Assembly: GCA_963703075.1 (NCBI GenBank)
Contig: OY969786.1
Coordinates: 1,364,001-1,428,000 of the forward strand
Reading direction: 5' to 3'
Origin: Korobacter sp963703075
GTDB taxonomy: Bacteria > Acidobacteriota > Terriglobia > Terriglobales > Acidobacteriaceae
DNA: 64,000 bases
Position numbers and translations under genes: made by a program. Within the stretch, counting starts at the first letter, position 1. Each line of letters opens with the position of its first letter. The notes below the pieces were generated by a model that was not told the DNA's origin, searched no databases, and saw only the letters and a program-made list of their open reading frames with translations. Below are positions 50,751 to 60,149 of this stretch, piece after piece.

Positions 50751-51125
50751 TTATTGCGGTTTGAGCCTGGAAGGAGGGGAGGGCCGTTCTTCTCCCTGGC
50801 CTGCGTTGGCGTAGGAGAGAGCGATGCCTGCGAAGAGAAGCAGGCCCAGGTTCGAAAGCGCCTGGTGATCGTTTACCTGGAAGCTGCCATACGGTTCAAA
50901 AAGAAAAAAAGCGAAGATGGAAGCTGCGAGCACGGATCCAAGGATTCCGGCGAGCAATCCAAAATACCGCGAGCACAAGATGATGACGCCAAGGAACACG
51001 ATGGGAATAATTACGGAGCGATGGGTTCCACGTACCAGGAACGTGAGTAGCGCAGCGATGCCGATGCTGATCGTCACGCCGAACAACCAGCCTACCTTGT
51101 GACCCTTTGTGATGTCCGAGAACAC
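50751..51125 (-). CDS. DUF4118 membrane protein (KdpD-like sensor segment)
   Basis: The 124-residue product has about four hydrophobic helices (14-31, 39-56, 57-75, 87-104) and the DUF4118 marks LLAGILGSVLAASIFAFFLF followed by EPYGSFQVND. DUF4118 is the membrane-sensing unit of KdpD and related histidine kinases, but here no kinase or other output domain follows. It is a stand-alone membrane domain that stops shortly after helix four. Its stop codon lies 6 bases from that of the decarboxylase remnant on the other strand. Confidence 0.82.
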   Translation of the reverse strand: MFSDITKGHKVGWLFGVTISIGIAALLTFLVRGTHRSVIIPIVFLGVIILCSRYFGLLAGILGSVLAASIFAFFLFEPYGSFQVNDHQALSNLGLLLFAGIALSYANAGQGEERPSPPSRLKPQ

Positions 51126-51324
51126 TGTTTCCGCCCAGTTTTGAGTGCACCCAGCGTATTCAAAAATCCAAAGCTCCTCAATGGCACCTTGGCGCGGGAG
51201 TGAATTGCCTTAGACAGAGACGGAACTCCTCCGGACGGACTAAGAGCGTCGATGTGCGCGGCCGCCTCCACCCATCACAGGAGATGGCGGGGAACAAACG
51301 CTACAATCGTAAAAGGGAGACCGC

Positions 51325-52431
51325 TTGTTCTTCGTCCTCATTTTGTTGATCTGGGGCGGCATTCACGCCTACATCATTGCCCGCCTGTTATCGATCCCCT
51401 TCGTCGCCCACCATGTTCCGCCCTTCCTGCTGGTCCCCATCCTGATTTTCCTTGGCGCCAGCTACATCCTCGCCCGGGTGATGGAACACTCCGAAGTTGG
51501 CGGTGCGGTTTCGCATGTCCTGGAGTACATCGGGGCCAGTTGGGTCGGTATTTTCTTTCTTGTCTTCGTTAGCTTTCTGGCTGCCGACCTGATCACAGGA
51601 TTTGGGTTTCTATTGCCGTCCCTCGCAATTCAATTCCGGACCGGCGCACTGATCGCTGCCGCGATGCTGGTGTTGATCGCCTACATCCAGGCGTGGCGTA
51701 CGCCGGTGGTCACCGAATATGAAGTGAAAATGCGTGGCCTGCCTCCCGCATCCGATGGAACGGTGATGGTGGTTGCCAGCGACATGCACCTGGGCTCCAT
51801 GCTCGGCCATCGCTGGGCCACCGCCCGCGCCGCGCAGTTCAACGCTCTCGAGCCGGACCTGCTCATTCTTGCCGGCGATATCTTTGAGGGCGAAAAAGAG
51901 ACCCACGCCGGTTGGCTGCCAACTCTTCAGCGCTTTCGTGCGCCGCTTGGAGTGTTCGTCGTTACCGGCAACCATGAGTTCTATGCGGGGCCCGAGCCGA
52001 TCATCGCGTTACTGCGACAAGGTGGCTTCCGCGTGCTGCGCGATGAACATACGGAAATATTGCCGGGACTGGTGATTGCCGGAGTGGACGACGTTTCGTT
52101 TCGCAAAGGTGGGCGGCGCGATCAGGCTCTGGCCATGGACGAAGCCTTTGCCAACCGGCCTCCGGGCGCGACCGTCTTCTTGTCGCACACCCCAATCCTG
52201 GCGGAGCACGCGGCACAGCTGGGCGCTGGCCTCATGCTCTCTGGCCACACCCACGAAGGCCAGATCTGGCCGTTCAAGTATTTGGTGAGGATTGCCTTCA
52301 AGTTACTCTCGGGCCGCTACGAGGTCGAAGGAATGACCGCCATCGTGGGGCGTGGGACCGGCACCTGGGGACCGCGCATGCGGCTCTGGAAGCGCAGCGA
52401 GATCCTGCGCATTATTCTGCGCACTGCCTAA
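51325..52431 (+). CDS. membrane-anchored metallophosphoesterase (YkuE/YaeI-like)
   Basis: The 368-residue protein has about four N-terminal membrane helices (1-115) and a calcineurin-like phosphoesterase domain from about 140. Its metal motifs are ASDMHLGSM, LILAGDIFEGE, VTGNHEFY, LSHTP and SGHTHEGQIWPF. YkuE/YaeI-type enzymes hydrolyse phosphates of membrane lipids such as UDP-diacylglucosamine or phospholipids, and the membrane anchor fits that. The start is TTG at 51325 with AAGGGAGA just upstream. It converges with the SurA-like gene, 6 bases between stops. Confidence 0.88.
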   Translation: MFFVLILLIWGGIHAYIIARLLSIPFVAHHVPPFLLVPILIFLGASYILARVMEHSEVGGAVSHVLEYIGASWVGIFFLVFVSFLAADLITGFGFLLPSLAIQFRTGALIAAAMLVLIAYIQAWRTPVVTEYEVKMRGLPPASDGTVMVVASDMHLGSMLGHRWATARAAQFNALEPDLLILAGDIFEGEKETHAGWLPTLQRFRAPLGVFVVTGNHEFYAGPEPIIALLRQGGFRVLRDEHTEILPGLVIAGVDDVSFRKGGRRDQALAMDEAFANRPPGATVFLSHTPILAEHAAQLGAGLMLSGHTHEGQIWPFKYLVRIAFKLLSGRYEVEGMTAIVGRGTGTWGPRMRLWKRSEILRIILRTA

Positions 52432-52437
52432 CACCGC

Positions 52438-53466
52438 TTACTTCGGGGATTGGCTGGACGGCGCCGCAGGCTTGGTTTCAGATGCAGGCGTGGGGGAAGC
52501 AGGTCCGAAGTATTTGCCGTTCAGGCTGATGGCATGCTGGTCCTTCAAAGCATCCAGTTCGCTCTTGACGTGCGCAGACTGCAGCGTACTCACGATCGCT
52601 CCACGTACCTCGGCCAAGGGAATAGTGGTGGTCGCGATGATCTTGTACACCACGAATCGCTTTTGCTCCTGCACTACCTGGGAGCACTGTCCGGCCTTCA
52701 GGTCGAAGAGAGGCTGCGCCTCCGGAGGGAACATACTTCTGCGCTGGTCTTTCAAATCCAGTGGTGCTGAGGCCGTGCGCGCTACCCTCTGGTCAGCCTC
52801 GCTTTGTAACTTCGCAACGTCTTCCCCCGCGGCACAACGGGACCGGATCGTTTCCGCGAAAGCTTTCTCTTCGTCAGGGGATGCTCCCGGAACATTCTTC
52901 GCCGGGATCTCGATCTTTTCCAGTTCATCGGACTGGTAGTCGCCGATGTGCTCACGGTAAAACGTCTCGATCTCGTCCTCGGGCAGGTTCACGGTTTCCT
53001 GCTTCATCGAGCGCGAGATGAGAAGGTTTGCCAGCAACTGCATCTGTTCCAGGCGCAACAATTGGCGGATCTGCGGATCTTTCGGCAGGCCACGTTTCTT
53101 GGCTTCATTGGAGAGGATGATGATCCGCCCCAGCGCCTCGGCGAGTTTCTTGTGGGATTCGGGGGTGCCATTCGGGTCGACGGAGGCGACTAGGTCTTCG
53201 AATTCCTGGCGGGTGACCCCGCGCACGCAATCGCGGACCGCAAACTCTCCCGGCGGCGTCTGGCACGCCCCGGTGATCACGATGACCATGTCATCGAGTG
53301 CGACCGGGTCCTGCGCCGGCACAGGCTTCTTAGGCGCCTGCTTCTTCGCCGGGGGCTGCGCAAATACGCTTCCGGCAAAAAGCAGCAGCAGCAAACCGCA
53401 ATGCACGAAGCGCAACAACCAGGCCCTCCGATCGATTTCTGCCAAAAATCGTAGCATAGGAACCAC
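52438..53466 (-). CDS. SurA/PpiC-like periplasmic chaperone/peptidyl-prolyl isomerase
   Basis: The 342-residue protein has a signal sequence (VHCGLLLLLFAGSVFAQPP). A helical SurA N-like chaperone region (about 90-190) includes EALGRIIILSNEAKKRGLPK and LRLEQMQLLANLLISRS. A parvulin-like segment follows (LDLKDQRRSMFPPEAQPLFD, VVQEQKRFVVYKIIA), and the tail is Pro/Ser/Ala-rich. It probably helps fold outer membrane proteins such as the large receptor encoded 2 kb away. Whether the parvulin domain is catalytically complete cannot be judged by eye. It is divergent from the CDF transporter gene. Confidence 0.83.
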   Translation of the reverse strand: MVPMLRFLAEIDRRAWLLRFVHCGLLLLLFAGSVFAQPPAKKQAPKKPVPAQDPVALDDMVIVITGACQTPPGEFAVRDCVRGVTRQEFEDLVASVDPNGTPESHKKLAEALGRIIILSNEAKKRGLPKDPQIRQLLRLEQMQLLANLLISRSMKQETVNLPEDEIETFYREHIGDYQSDELEKIEIPAKNVPGASPDEEKAFAETIRSRCAAGEDVAKLQSEADQRVARTASAPLDLKDQRRSMFPPEAQPLFDLKAGQCSQVVQEQKRFVVYKIIATTTIPLAEVRGAIVSTLQSAHVKSELDALKDQHAISLNGKYFGPASPTPASETKPAAPSSQSPK

Positions 53467-53511
53467 GTTTCCTCGTTGGCGCGATCCGCGCGAAAGGCGA
53501 TAATCGTTTCG

Positions 53512-54969
53512 ATGGCGAACCTACAGACACCACGCGTCGCGGTTTCCGAGCCGACGCAATTCGGAATAGAAGCGATGCGGCGGGACAAGAGATCCGTCGC
53601 CCTCTATTCCGTCTTCGCCGCCATCTTCATCGCCTCCCTGAAAGTGGTGGTGGGCAACTACACCGGCAGCCTGGGTATCCTATCCGAAGCCGCCCACTCC
53701 GGTCTCGACCTGATCGCCGCCATCATCACCCTCATGTCGGTGCGGGTCTCGGACAAGCCTGCCGATGCCGACCATCAGTTCGGTCATGGCAAAGTTGAAA
53801 ATTTCTCCGCCTTCATCGAAACCGGCCTCTTGCTGCTCACCTGCGTGTGGATCGTGTACGAGGCGGTGGAGCGCCTGTTCTTCCATACCGTCGACATCCG
53901 CCCGAGTGCCTGGGCCTTTGCGGTCATGTTTACGTCGATCGTCATCGACCTATGGCGCTCACGCCGATTGAAACGCATCGCGCTGCGTTACAACAGCCAG
54001 GCGCTGCAGGCCGATGCGCTGCACTTCGGCACCGATGTGTGGTCGAGTTCGGTCGTCATCGTTGGCCTGATTCTGGTGGCCATCGCGGAGCGTACCGGAC
54101 ATCGCGGCCTGCTCCGCGCCGATCCGATCGCCGCGTTGTTCGTAGCGGCGATCGTGGTCTGGGTTTCGTGGCGGCTGGCGCGGCAAACCATCGATGCTCT
54201 GCTGGATGCCGCCCCGGTCGGTGTACGCGCCAGCATTATCGATCGCGTCGCCGCAGTGGAAGGTGTTCTCGAAATCGAGCGTGTCCGCATTCGCCGCGCC
54301 GGCAACCACTACTTCGTAGACCTCAACATCGCCCTCTCGCGCCAGGTCACCTTTCAGCGCTCCGGCCTGGTGGCCGAGGCCGCCCGCCAGGCTGTGCGGC
54401 AGGTGCTTGAAGACGCCGATGTCGACGTCATCGCCATCCCGCGCGCCGCCGGCGAGGAAAACATCTTCGACCAGATCCGCGGCGTCGCCACTCGCAACAA
54501 CTGGTACGTCCACGACATCAGCATCCAGGAAATCGAGGGCAAGCTGCACGTCGAGCAGCATGTCGAACTCGACGAGCAACTCACCATGATGCAGGCCCAC
54601 GACCTGGTCACGCGCCTCGAAGCTGAGATCAAGGACGAGGTGCACGAGATCTCGTCGATCCTCACTCACATCGAGAGCGAACCGGCGCGTATCGAGCACA
54701 CCCAGCGCATCCTGCGCGAAGCCGCGCTGGAGAAGCAGCTGCTGACGATCGCATCCACCTTCCCCGAAATCCACGATATGCATGACGTTGTCTTCAAACG
54801 AGTCGGCGGCCATCTTTACGTCTCGTGCCACTGCACCTTCGACGACACTATGGCGCTCTCGCGGGTGCACGAAGTGCAGACCGAACTGGAAATCGCCTTC
54901 AAGCATGCGCATCCCGAGCTCTACCGCGTGCTCATTCACCCCGAACCCTATACCGATGCCCGGCGTTAG
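53512..54969 (+). CDS. cation diffusion facilitator with extended triple C-terminal domain
   Basis: The 485-residue protein is longer than typical CDF exporters (~300). Six membrane helices are present, with the metal site residues in ILSEAAHSGLDLIAAI and LQADALHFGTDVWSSS. The first cytoplasmic dimerisation (ferredoxin-like) domain follows at about 205-290. Two more similar segments then appear, near 300-390 (NNWYVHDISIQEIEGKLHVE) and 400-485 (FPEIHDMHDVVFKRVGGHLY), each with the V/I-H-D-x-x...G-K/H-L-x-V pattern. The family exports Zn, Mn, Fe or Co by proton antiport. The ATG at 53512 (MANLQTP) is preferred over 53476. Confidence 0.9.
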   Translation: MANLQTPRVAVSEPTQFGIEAMRRDKRSVALYSVFAAIFIASLKVVVGNYTGSLGILSEAAHSGLDLIAAIITLMSVRVSDKPADADHQFGHGKVENFSAFIETGLLLLTCVWIVYEAVERLFFHTVDIRPSAWAFAVMFTSIVIDLWRSRRLKRIALRYNSQALQADALHFGTDVWSSSVVIVGLILVAIAERTGHRGLLRADPIAALFVAAIVVWVSWRLARQTIDALLDAAPVGVRASIIDRVAAVEGVLEIERVRIRRAGNHYFVDLNIALSRQVTFQRSGLVAEAARQAVRQVLEDADVDVIAIPRAAGEENIFDQIRGVATRNNWYVHDISIQEIEGKLHVEQHVELDEQLTMMQAHDLVTRLEAEIKDEVHEISSILTHIESEPARIEHTQRILREAALEKQLLTIASTFPEIHDMHDVVFKRVGGHLYVSCHCTFDDTMALSRVHEVQTELEIAFKHAHPELYRVLIHPEPYTDARR

Positions 54970-54984
54970 CCGGCGAAAGGACCC

Positions 54985-55395
54985 ATGGAAGCCCGCGTGA
55001 AGTGGATCGAAGACGAGCGCATGAGCGCAGCTGCCAGCAGCGGCCATGCAGTCATCATGGATTCCAGCCAGACCAAGCAGGGAAGCAGCCCGCTGGAGTA
55101 CGTCCTCATGGGTCTTTGCGGATGCACTGCCTCGGATGTGGTCGCCATCCTCAAGAAGAAACGCGAGCCTTTTACGTCCCTGGAAGTAAGCGCGGTGGTG
55201 GTCGAGCGCGCCCCCGAGCATCCCAAGGTCTTCACCAAGATCTCGCTGCTCTACCGCGTGGAAGGCCCAGTCTCGCGCAAGTCCGTGGAAGACGCAGTAC
55301 GCCTTTCCCAGCAAAAGTATTGCTCGGTGTCTGCCATGATTGCCAAGAGCGCAGAGATCACCGTCGCCATCGCCTTGCCCTCGGAAGAGAAGTAG
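54985..55395 (+). CDS. OsmC/YhfA-family peroxiredoxin-like protein
   Basis: The 136-residue protein has the OsmC fold: SPLEYVLMGLCGCTASDVVA contains one catalytic Cys cluster, and SQQKYCSVSAMIAKSAEI contains the second, resolving Cys. OsmC-type enzymes reduce organic hydroperoxides with thiols. It starts 15 bases after the CDF gene on the same strand and may be co-transcribed with it. A GC-rich hairpin (GGCGGC / GCCGCC, about 55397-55416) follows the stop, without a T-tract. Confidence 0.9.
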   Translation: MEARVKWIEDERMSAAASSGHAVIMDSSQTKQGSSPLEYVLMGLCGCTASDVVAILKKKREPFTSLEVSAVVVERAPEHPKVFTKISLLYRVEGPVSRKSVEDAVRLSQQKYCSVSAMIAKSAEITVAIALPSEEK

Positions 55396-55434
55396 AGGCG
55401 GCCCTGCCGAGCCGCCCCATCAAGGTTTGTGCGC

Positions 55435-58400
55435 CTAGAACGACAAGCGCAGGCTGAACTGCATCGTCCGCGGTACTGCGAAAAATTCCAGCGACGTGAT
55501 TTGTCCTGCCGAAGCGCTGTCCACGTTGTTGTTGGGCAGGGCCCGGTTGGGGTGGTTGAACACGTTGAAGTTCTGCCAGGCAAAGTTCAAGTTGGTGCGC
55601 TCCGACAACTTGAAGGTCTTGGCCAGCTCCCAGTCCGCGTCCACGTAGTTCGGTCCACGCAGCGAGTTCCGTCCCGCATTGCCCTCCTGGAAGGGATACA
55701 ACGCCTGGAACTCCGCCAGCGGCATAAACGCCGCCGGGTTATAGGAGCCCGAAGGCGCGCCCGCCATCGGATCGCTGATCTCCTGCGCCCGCAACGAGTA
55801 GGTTGAGTTCAGCGAACTGTTGTTGGAATAGACCGGGGTGTACGGAAGCCCGCTATATACGGTGGTGACGCCGGTAAACTGCCATCCGCCGAACACGTTC
55901 TGCGCCAGCCCGCCCGCATTGCCAAGCAGCGGCATTCCTTTGCCGATCGGAACCTGGATCACGTGTCCGAGGGTGAAAGTATTCGTGCGATCGAAGTCTG
56001 CCGGCCCATACTGCGAGTTGATGTCGTAAGGCCCGAATTCGGCGGAGTCATCGCCGAAATTCATCGTCTTCGACCAGGTATATTGTCCGGTCAGCGAGTA
56101 GAAAGCCGACAAGCGCTTCTCCACGCTCACCTGCAACGCGTTGTAGTTCGAACTGAAACAATTGCAGAACTGGGTGATGCTCTGGGTGTATCCGTACACC
56201 GGATAATACGGGCGATTGAAGTCCGAGTTGCCCGGCCCCGGCACGGGATCGTTGGCGTCGATAAAGCTGTAGAGATGCCGTGCCTGGTTTCCCACGTAGG
56301 CAAGCTGCAATGAAAAATTGTTGCCGAACTCATGCTGGATCGCCAGGTTGTACATATCCACGTACCCCTGCTTGCGGTCGAGTGGAATGCCGGTCGCGCT
56401 CACGCCAGCCGGCAGGTAGAGCTGACCGTCCGCGGGAATCACCGGCGTGGCCGGTGCCGGAGGTCCTTGCGCCAGGGTGAACGGCAGCGAGGAACCGACC
56501 GGCACGGTTAAGTCCTGGGTGTAGTCCACCGGGTAGTTGTGGCTGATCTGGATACTGAAGAAGTTGGGGAAGTAGCTTCGTCCGTAGCCGGTGCGGATGA
56601 CCGTCTTCGGATCCAGTTGGTAGGCAATGCCGATGCGCGGAGCAAAATTGTTATACCGATTGTTGATGTTGGTATAGCGGTTCACGTCGCCATAGCCTGC
56701 CACCATGAGCTGGCCGGTTTGCAGGTTGAAGTTTGCGCCATCTCCCCTGTTGGCATAGGGAGCGGTGTAAAGCTCCCAGCGAACGCCGAGGGAGAGCGTA
56801 AGTTTCGATGTTACCCGCCACCTGTCCTGCACGAACGCAAAGACGTCCTGCTCGTGTTCTGTCGGATTGCCGAGAAATTCCCAGCGCTGGAATTCGGACG
56901 GCAAACCCAGCAGGTACGATTCGAATGCGTCCTCCGTGGGCCCGTAGGAACTCGCCGTGTCGGCCGAGAACGTGTACACGCCGCGGCGGCTGGTGTCGCT
57001 GGAGCTGCGGTAATTCACGTCCCAGCGATAGTCGCCGCCCCACTTGATCTCGTGATTGCCAAGCTGCTTGGTGAAAGTTGGCGAGAGTTGGTAGAGCTGT
57101 TCCTGCTCATGCAGCGGAGCATTGGTTGAAATCGAGGTGCCAAACTGAAAACCGCTCGATTGGTATCCTGGCACCGTCGCGCCGCTCAGCTTGGTGCCGT
57201 TGAAGAGGAAGTTCGGCAATCCGCCGGTATTTGGATCGCCGGTGTTGATGCCTCCCAGGCCTGCCGCCGCCGCCGTGTTGGAGCCGTAGTCGGTCGGCAA
57301 TACGTCGATCCCGTAGCGGAAATAGCTGAAGCGCAGGTTCATCAGCGTCGACGAACTGAAGACGTGGTTGAAGTTCACCGCGCCGTTGTGGTTTTGTCCC
57401 GTGGAAATTCCGCTCTCGAACGACGGATACACCGAGGGTCCGCCGGCAATCGGCCCAAAGACGCTGGGCGTGTTGATGTTCGAACCGAAATAATCGTAAC
57501 GGAAGAACACCCGGTCCTTGTTCGACAGGTAGTAGTCGACGCGGCCGTCGTATTGGTTGGTGTTGAACTTCACCGAACCCGTACCGAGGTAATACGGAGT
57601 ACCTCCGACCGAGGTGTTCGGAAGCGGGATGAGTCCCAGCAGGTTCGCCGCCTGCGGATCGATGGAGCCCGGCGCCAGTACCGGACCACCCAGCGCCGTC
57701 AGGTCGCCGGCGCGCTCCGCGGCCGTAGGCACGCTGGTCAGGAAGCCCGAACCAATCACCTGCCGTTGACCCTGGTAGGTAAAGAAGAAGAACAACTTGT
57801 CCTTCTTGATCGGCCCGCCGAGCGATCCGCCGAACTGGTTGAAGCGCAGAGGTTGCTGCTGCGTGCCCGCCGGCTCGGTATAAGGATTGCGCGCGTCAAA
57901 ATAGTTGTTACGCAGGAATTCGAAAAGGTCCCCGTGCAACTGGTTGGTTCCGGATTTTGTCGAGTACTCCACAAATGATCCGGCGGCGCGGCCGAACTCC
58001 GCGTCGTAGTTGCTGGTCGTCACCTTCATCTGGTCGAGCGAATCAGGCGGCGGATTCACCACCTGGATTCCCAGCACCGCATCCATGTCGTCGGCGCCAT
58101 CGATCTGCCGGTTGGCAAATCCGAACAGCAGGCCATCGGCATTATTCGCCTGCCCACCCTGCGGGTTTTCGTTCGCCGCAATGTCATACACATTGCGCAC
58201 TTCGCCCGGGGCCAGCAGCTCCAACTGGGTTACGTTCTGCCCCAACGTCGGCAGTTGGTTCAACTCCGCCGCCGGCAGGGTTGTGCTGATCTCCGCCCGG
58301 TCGGTCACCAGCACGGGCGCCTCATTGGCCTGCACCGTCACCGTCTGCTGCGCATTGCCCAGCGCCATGGTGATGTCGTTGCGGGTCTCGCGATCGATGT

Positions 58401-58722
58401 TTACGACAACGTTCTTCTGATCCACCGCCTTAAAGCCCTGCGCCTGGACGTGGATGTCGTAAACGCCGTTCGGAAGTTGGTTGCGGACATACCAGCCGGA
58501 ACCATTCGACATCACTTGGAACGAGACCCCGCGCTGCTCGTCGGTGATGGTCACGTTTGCGTTGGGCACCACTGCCCCGGTGGGGTCGCTGATCGTACCG
58601 GCCACCGAGCCGGAGGTCGCCTGCGCCCACAGACGAGAACTGCTGAACAGGCACAGCACAAAGAGTAAGAGAACGGAGACAACGAGCCATTTTTTTCCAG
58701 GGGCAAATCTTTTGGTAGTCAC
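55435..58722 (-). CDS. large TonB-dependent receptor with carboxypeptidase-regulatory-like domain (Oar type)
   Basis: The 1,095-residue outer membrane protein has a signal peptide (WLVVSVLLLFVLCLFSSSRLWAQ). A carboxypeptidase regulatory-like beta domain lies at about 35-125 (GSVAGTISDPTGAVVPNANV), then a plug (about 125-260, LPTLGQNVTQLELLAPGEVR, EFGRAAGSFVEYSTKSG) and a beta-barrel to the end. The C-terminus is AVPRTMQFSLRLSF, with the terminal Phe of the outer membrane insertion signal. No TonB box can be named. Such SusC/Oar-like receptors take up glycans or peptides in Acidobacteriota; the substrate is unknown and no SusD-like gene is adjacent. Confidence 0.93.
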   Translation of the reverse strand: MTTKRFAPGKKWLVVSVLLLFVLCLFSSSRLWAQATSGSVAGTISDPTGAVVPNANVTITDEQRGVSFQVMSNGSGWYVRNQLPNGVYDIHVQAQGFKAVDQKNVVVNIDRETRNDITMALGNAQQTVTVQANEAPVLVTDRAEISTTLPAAELNQLPTLGQNVTQLELLAPGEVRNVYDIAANENPQGGQANNADGLLFGFANRQIDGADDMDAVLGIQVVNPPPDSLDQMKVTTSNYDAEFGRAAGSFVEYSTKSGTNQLHGDLFEFLRNNYFDARNPYTEPAGTQQQPLRFNQFGGSLGGPIKKDKLFFFFTYQGQRQVIGSGFLTSVPTAAERAGDLTALGGPVLAPGSIDPQAANLLGLIPLPNTSVGGTPYYLGTGSVKFNTNQYDGRVDYYLSNKDRVFFRYDYFGSNINTPSVFGPIAGGPSVYPSFESGISTGQNHNGAVNFNHVFSSSTLMNLRFSYFRYGIDVLPTDYGSNTAAAAGLGGINTGDPNTGGLPNFLFNGTKLSGATVPGYQSSGFQFGTSISTNAPLHEQEQLYQLSPTFTKQLGNHEIKWGGDYRWDVNYRSSSDTSRRGVYTFSADTASSYGPTEDAFESYLLGLPSEFQRWEFLGNPTEHEQDVFAFVQDRWRVTSKLTLSLGVRWELYTAPYANRGDGANFNLQTGQLMVAGYGDVNRYTNINNRYNNFAPRIGIAYQLDPKTVIRTGYGRSYFPNFFSIQISHNYPVDYTQDLTVPVGSSLPFTLAQGPPAPATPVIPADGQLYLPAGVSATGIPLDRKQGYVDMYNLAIQHEFGNNFSLQLAYVGNQARHLYSFIDANDPVPGPGNSDFNRPYYPVYGYTQSITQFCNCFSSNYNALQVSVEKRLSAFYSLTGQYTWSKTMNFGDDSAEFGPYDINSQYGPADFDRTNTFTLGHVIQVPIGKGMPLLGNAGGLAQNVFGGWQFTGVTTVYSGLPYTPVYSNNSSLNSTYSLRAQEISDPMAGAPSGSYNPAAFMPLAEFQALYPFQEGNAGRNSLRGPNYVDADWELAKTFKLSERTNLNFAWQNFNVFNHPNRALPNNNVDSASAGQITSLEFFAVPRTMQFSLRLSF

Positions 58723-58931
58723 GACAGAACTCCTCTAGAGAGTCCATGGATGAATGTCGCTGATAACGAGTTTGCTATCTGGGGTATCGAGGAAAGTTAC
58801 TTTTTAGGCCACCCACTTCGGAACTAAGAGAACCGTACGGCCCTCTGAGGGTACGTCACAATGCGGCCGGTTGACGGTCACTGGGCGATGGCTGCCGCGG
58901 TGCGCATGATGGTCGCACCGCTTTGCGAGGG

Positions 58932-58937
58932 TATAAT
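58932..58937 (+). promoter_or_regulatory. candidate -10 box (TATAAT) for the aminotransferase gene
   Basis: A perfect TATAAT lies 14 bases before the ATG at 58951. No good -35 box stands 16-18 bases upstream, so support is weak. A start of transcription near 58944 would leave a very short leader. Confidence 0.3.
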
Positions 58938-58950
58938 CGTGAGTTTGCTT

Positions 58951-60141
58951 ATGACTCCAACTTCGACCATGGAACTGCATCTCGCGCGCCGCATGGCCCG
59001 CCTCGGTACCGAAACCGCCTTCGAGGTCCTCGTCCGCGCCCGCGCGCTTGAGGCGCAGGGCAAAGATATCGTTCACCTGGAAATCGGCGAGCCTGATTTC
59101 GACACCCCCCGCAACGTTGTCGACGCCGGGATCGAGGCCTTGAACCAGGGATTCACCCACTACGGACCTTCGCCCGGCCTGCCCGTGCTTCGCCAGACCA
59201 TTGCCGATGAGATCTCCGCCACCCGTGGGGTAAAAGTCACCCCCGAAGAGGTGATCGTCGTTCCCGGTGGCAAGCCGATCATTTTCTTCACCATGCTGGC
59301 GCTGGCCGACGAAGGGGACGAAATCATCTACCCCAACCCGGGCTTCCCAATCTACGAGTCGATGATCAATTTCGTCGGCGCCAAGCCCGTTCCCATCAAG
59401 CTGCGCGAGGAACGCGATTTCCGCCTCGACGTTAACGAGCTCAAGGACCTCATCACCGACCGGACGCGGCTCATCATCCTCAACTCGCCCCAGAATCCCA
59501 CCGGCGGCGTGCTCACCAAACAGGACATCGCCGACATCGCCGCAGCCATCGGCGATCGCGACATCATGATTCTGAGTGACGAAATCTATAGCCGCCTGCT
59601 GTTCCAGGGCGAGCACCATTCCATCATGTCCGTGCCCGGCTTCAAGGAACGCACCATCCTGCTCGATGGCTTCTCCAAAACCTGGGCCATGACCGGCTGG
59701 CGTATGGGCTACGGCGTCATGCGGCCCGACCTGGCAGCGCACATCGCACGCCTCTCGACCAACTCTGTCTCCTGCACCGCGAGTTTCACCCAGATGGCCG
59801 GCGTGGAAGCGATCAAGGGCGACCAGTCATCCGTCGTGAAGATGAACCAGGCTTTCCTCGAGCGCCGCGATTTCTTCATCGAACGCGTGAACCGGATCAA
59901 AGGCTTCTCCTGCCGTACCCCGCACGGCGCTTTTTATACTTTCCCCAACATCACCAAGACCGGATGGCCCTCGAAGAAACTGGCCGATGCCTTGTTGGAA
60001 GAAGCCGGCGTGGCCGCTCTCTCCGGGACGGCCTTCGGCGCCTACGGCGAAGGCTACCTGCGCTTCTCCATCGCCAACTCGATCGAAAACATTGCCAAAG
60101 CCCTCGATCGCGTCGACGAATGGACGAAGAAGCGCTTGTAA
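58951..60141 (+). CDS. class I/II PLP-dependent aminotransferase (aspartate aminotransferase-like)
   Basis: The 396-residue enzyme has the fold-type I pattern: EIGEPDFDTPRNV, VPGGKPIIFFTML, YPNPGFPIYESMI, NSPQNPTGGVLT, ILSDEIYSRLLF and the PLP Lys in LLDGFSKTWAMTGWRMGY. The C-terminal Arg that binds the alpha-carboxylate is in GYLRFSIANS. It is close to the AspC/alanine-type group Ib. ATG at 58951 or 58969 are both possible; the frame upstream to 58861 has no family match. Directly behind its stop begins the tandem repeat array. Confidence 0.92.
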   Translation: MTPTSTMELHLARRMARLGTETAFEVLVRARALEAQGKDIVHLEIGEPDFDTPRNVVDAGIEALNQGFTHYGPSPGLPVLRQTIADEISATRGVKVTPEEVIVVPGGKPIIFFTMLALADEGDEIIYPNPGFPIYESMINFVGAKPVPIKLREERDFRLDVNELKDLITDRTRLIILNSPQNPTGGVLTKQDIADIAAAIGDRDIMILSDEIYSRLLFQGEHHSIMSVPGFKERTILLDGFSKTWAMTGWRMGYGVMRPDLAAHIARLSTNSVSCTASFTQMAGVEAIKGDQSSVVKMNQAFLERRDFFIERVNRIKGFSCRTPHGAFYTFPNITKTGWPSKKLADALLEEAGVAALSGTAFGAYGEGYLRFSIANSIENIAKALDRVDEWTKKRL

Positions 60142-60149
60142 CCCGCGCG

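Noticed and set aside
53959..55314. 451-residue open frame on the minus strand
   Set aside because: It is the antisense shadow of the CDF transporter and OsmC genes in GC-rich DNA; its His/Asp/Gly-rich product has no domain.
58804..59742. 312-residue open frame on the minus strand
   Set aside because: Antisense shadow of the aminotransferase gene, which has complete family motifs.
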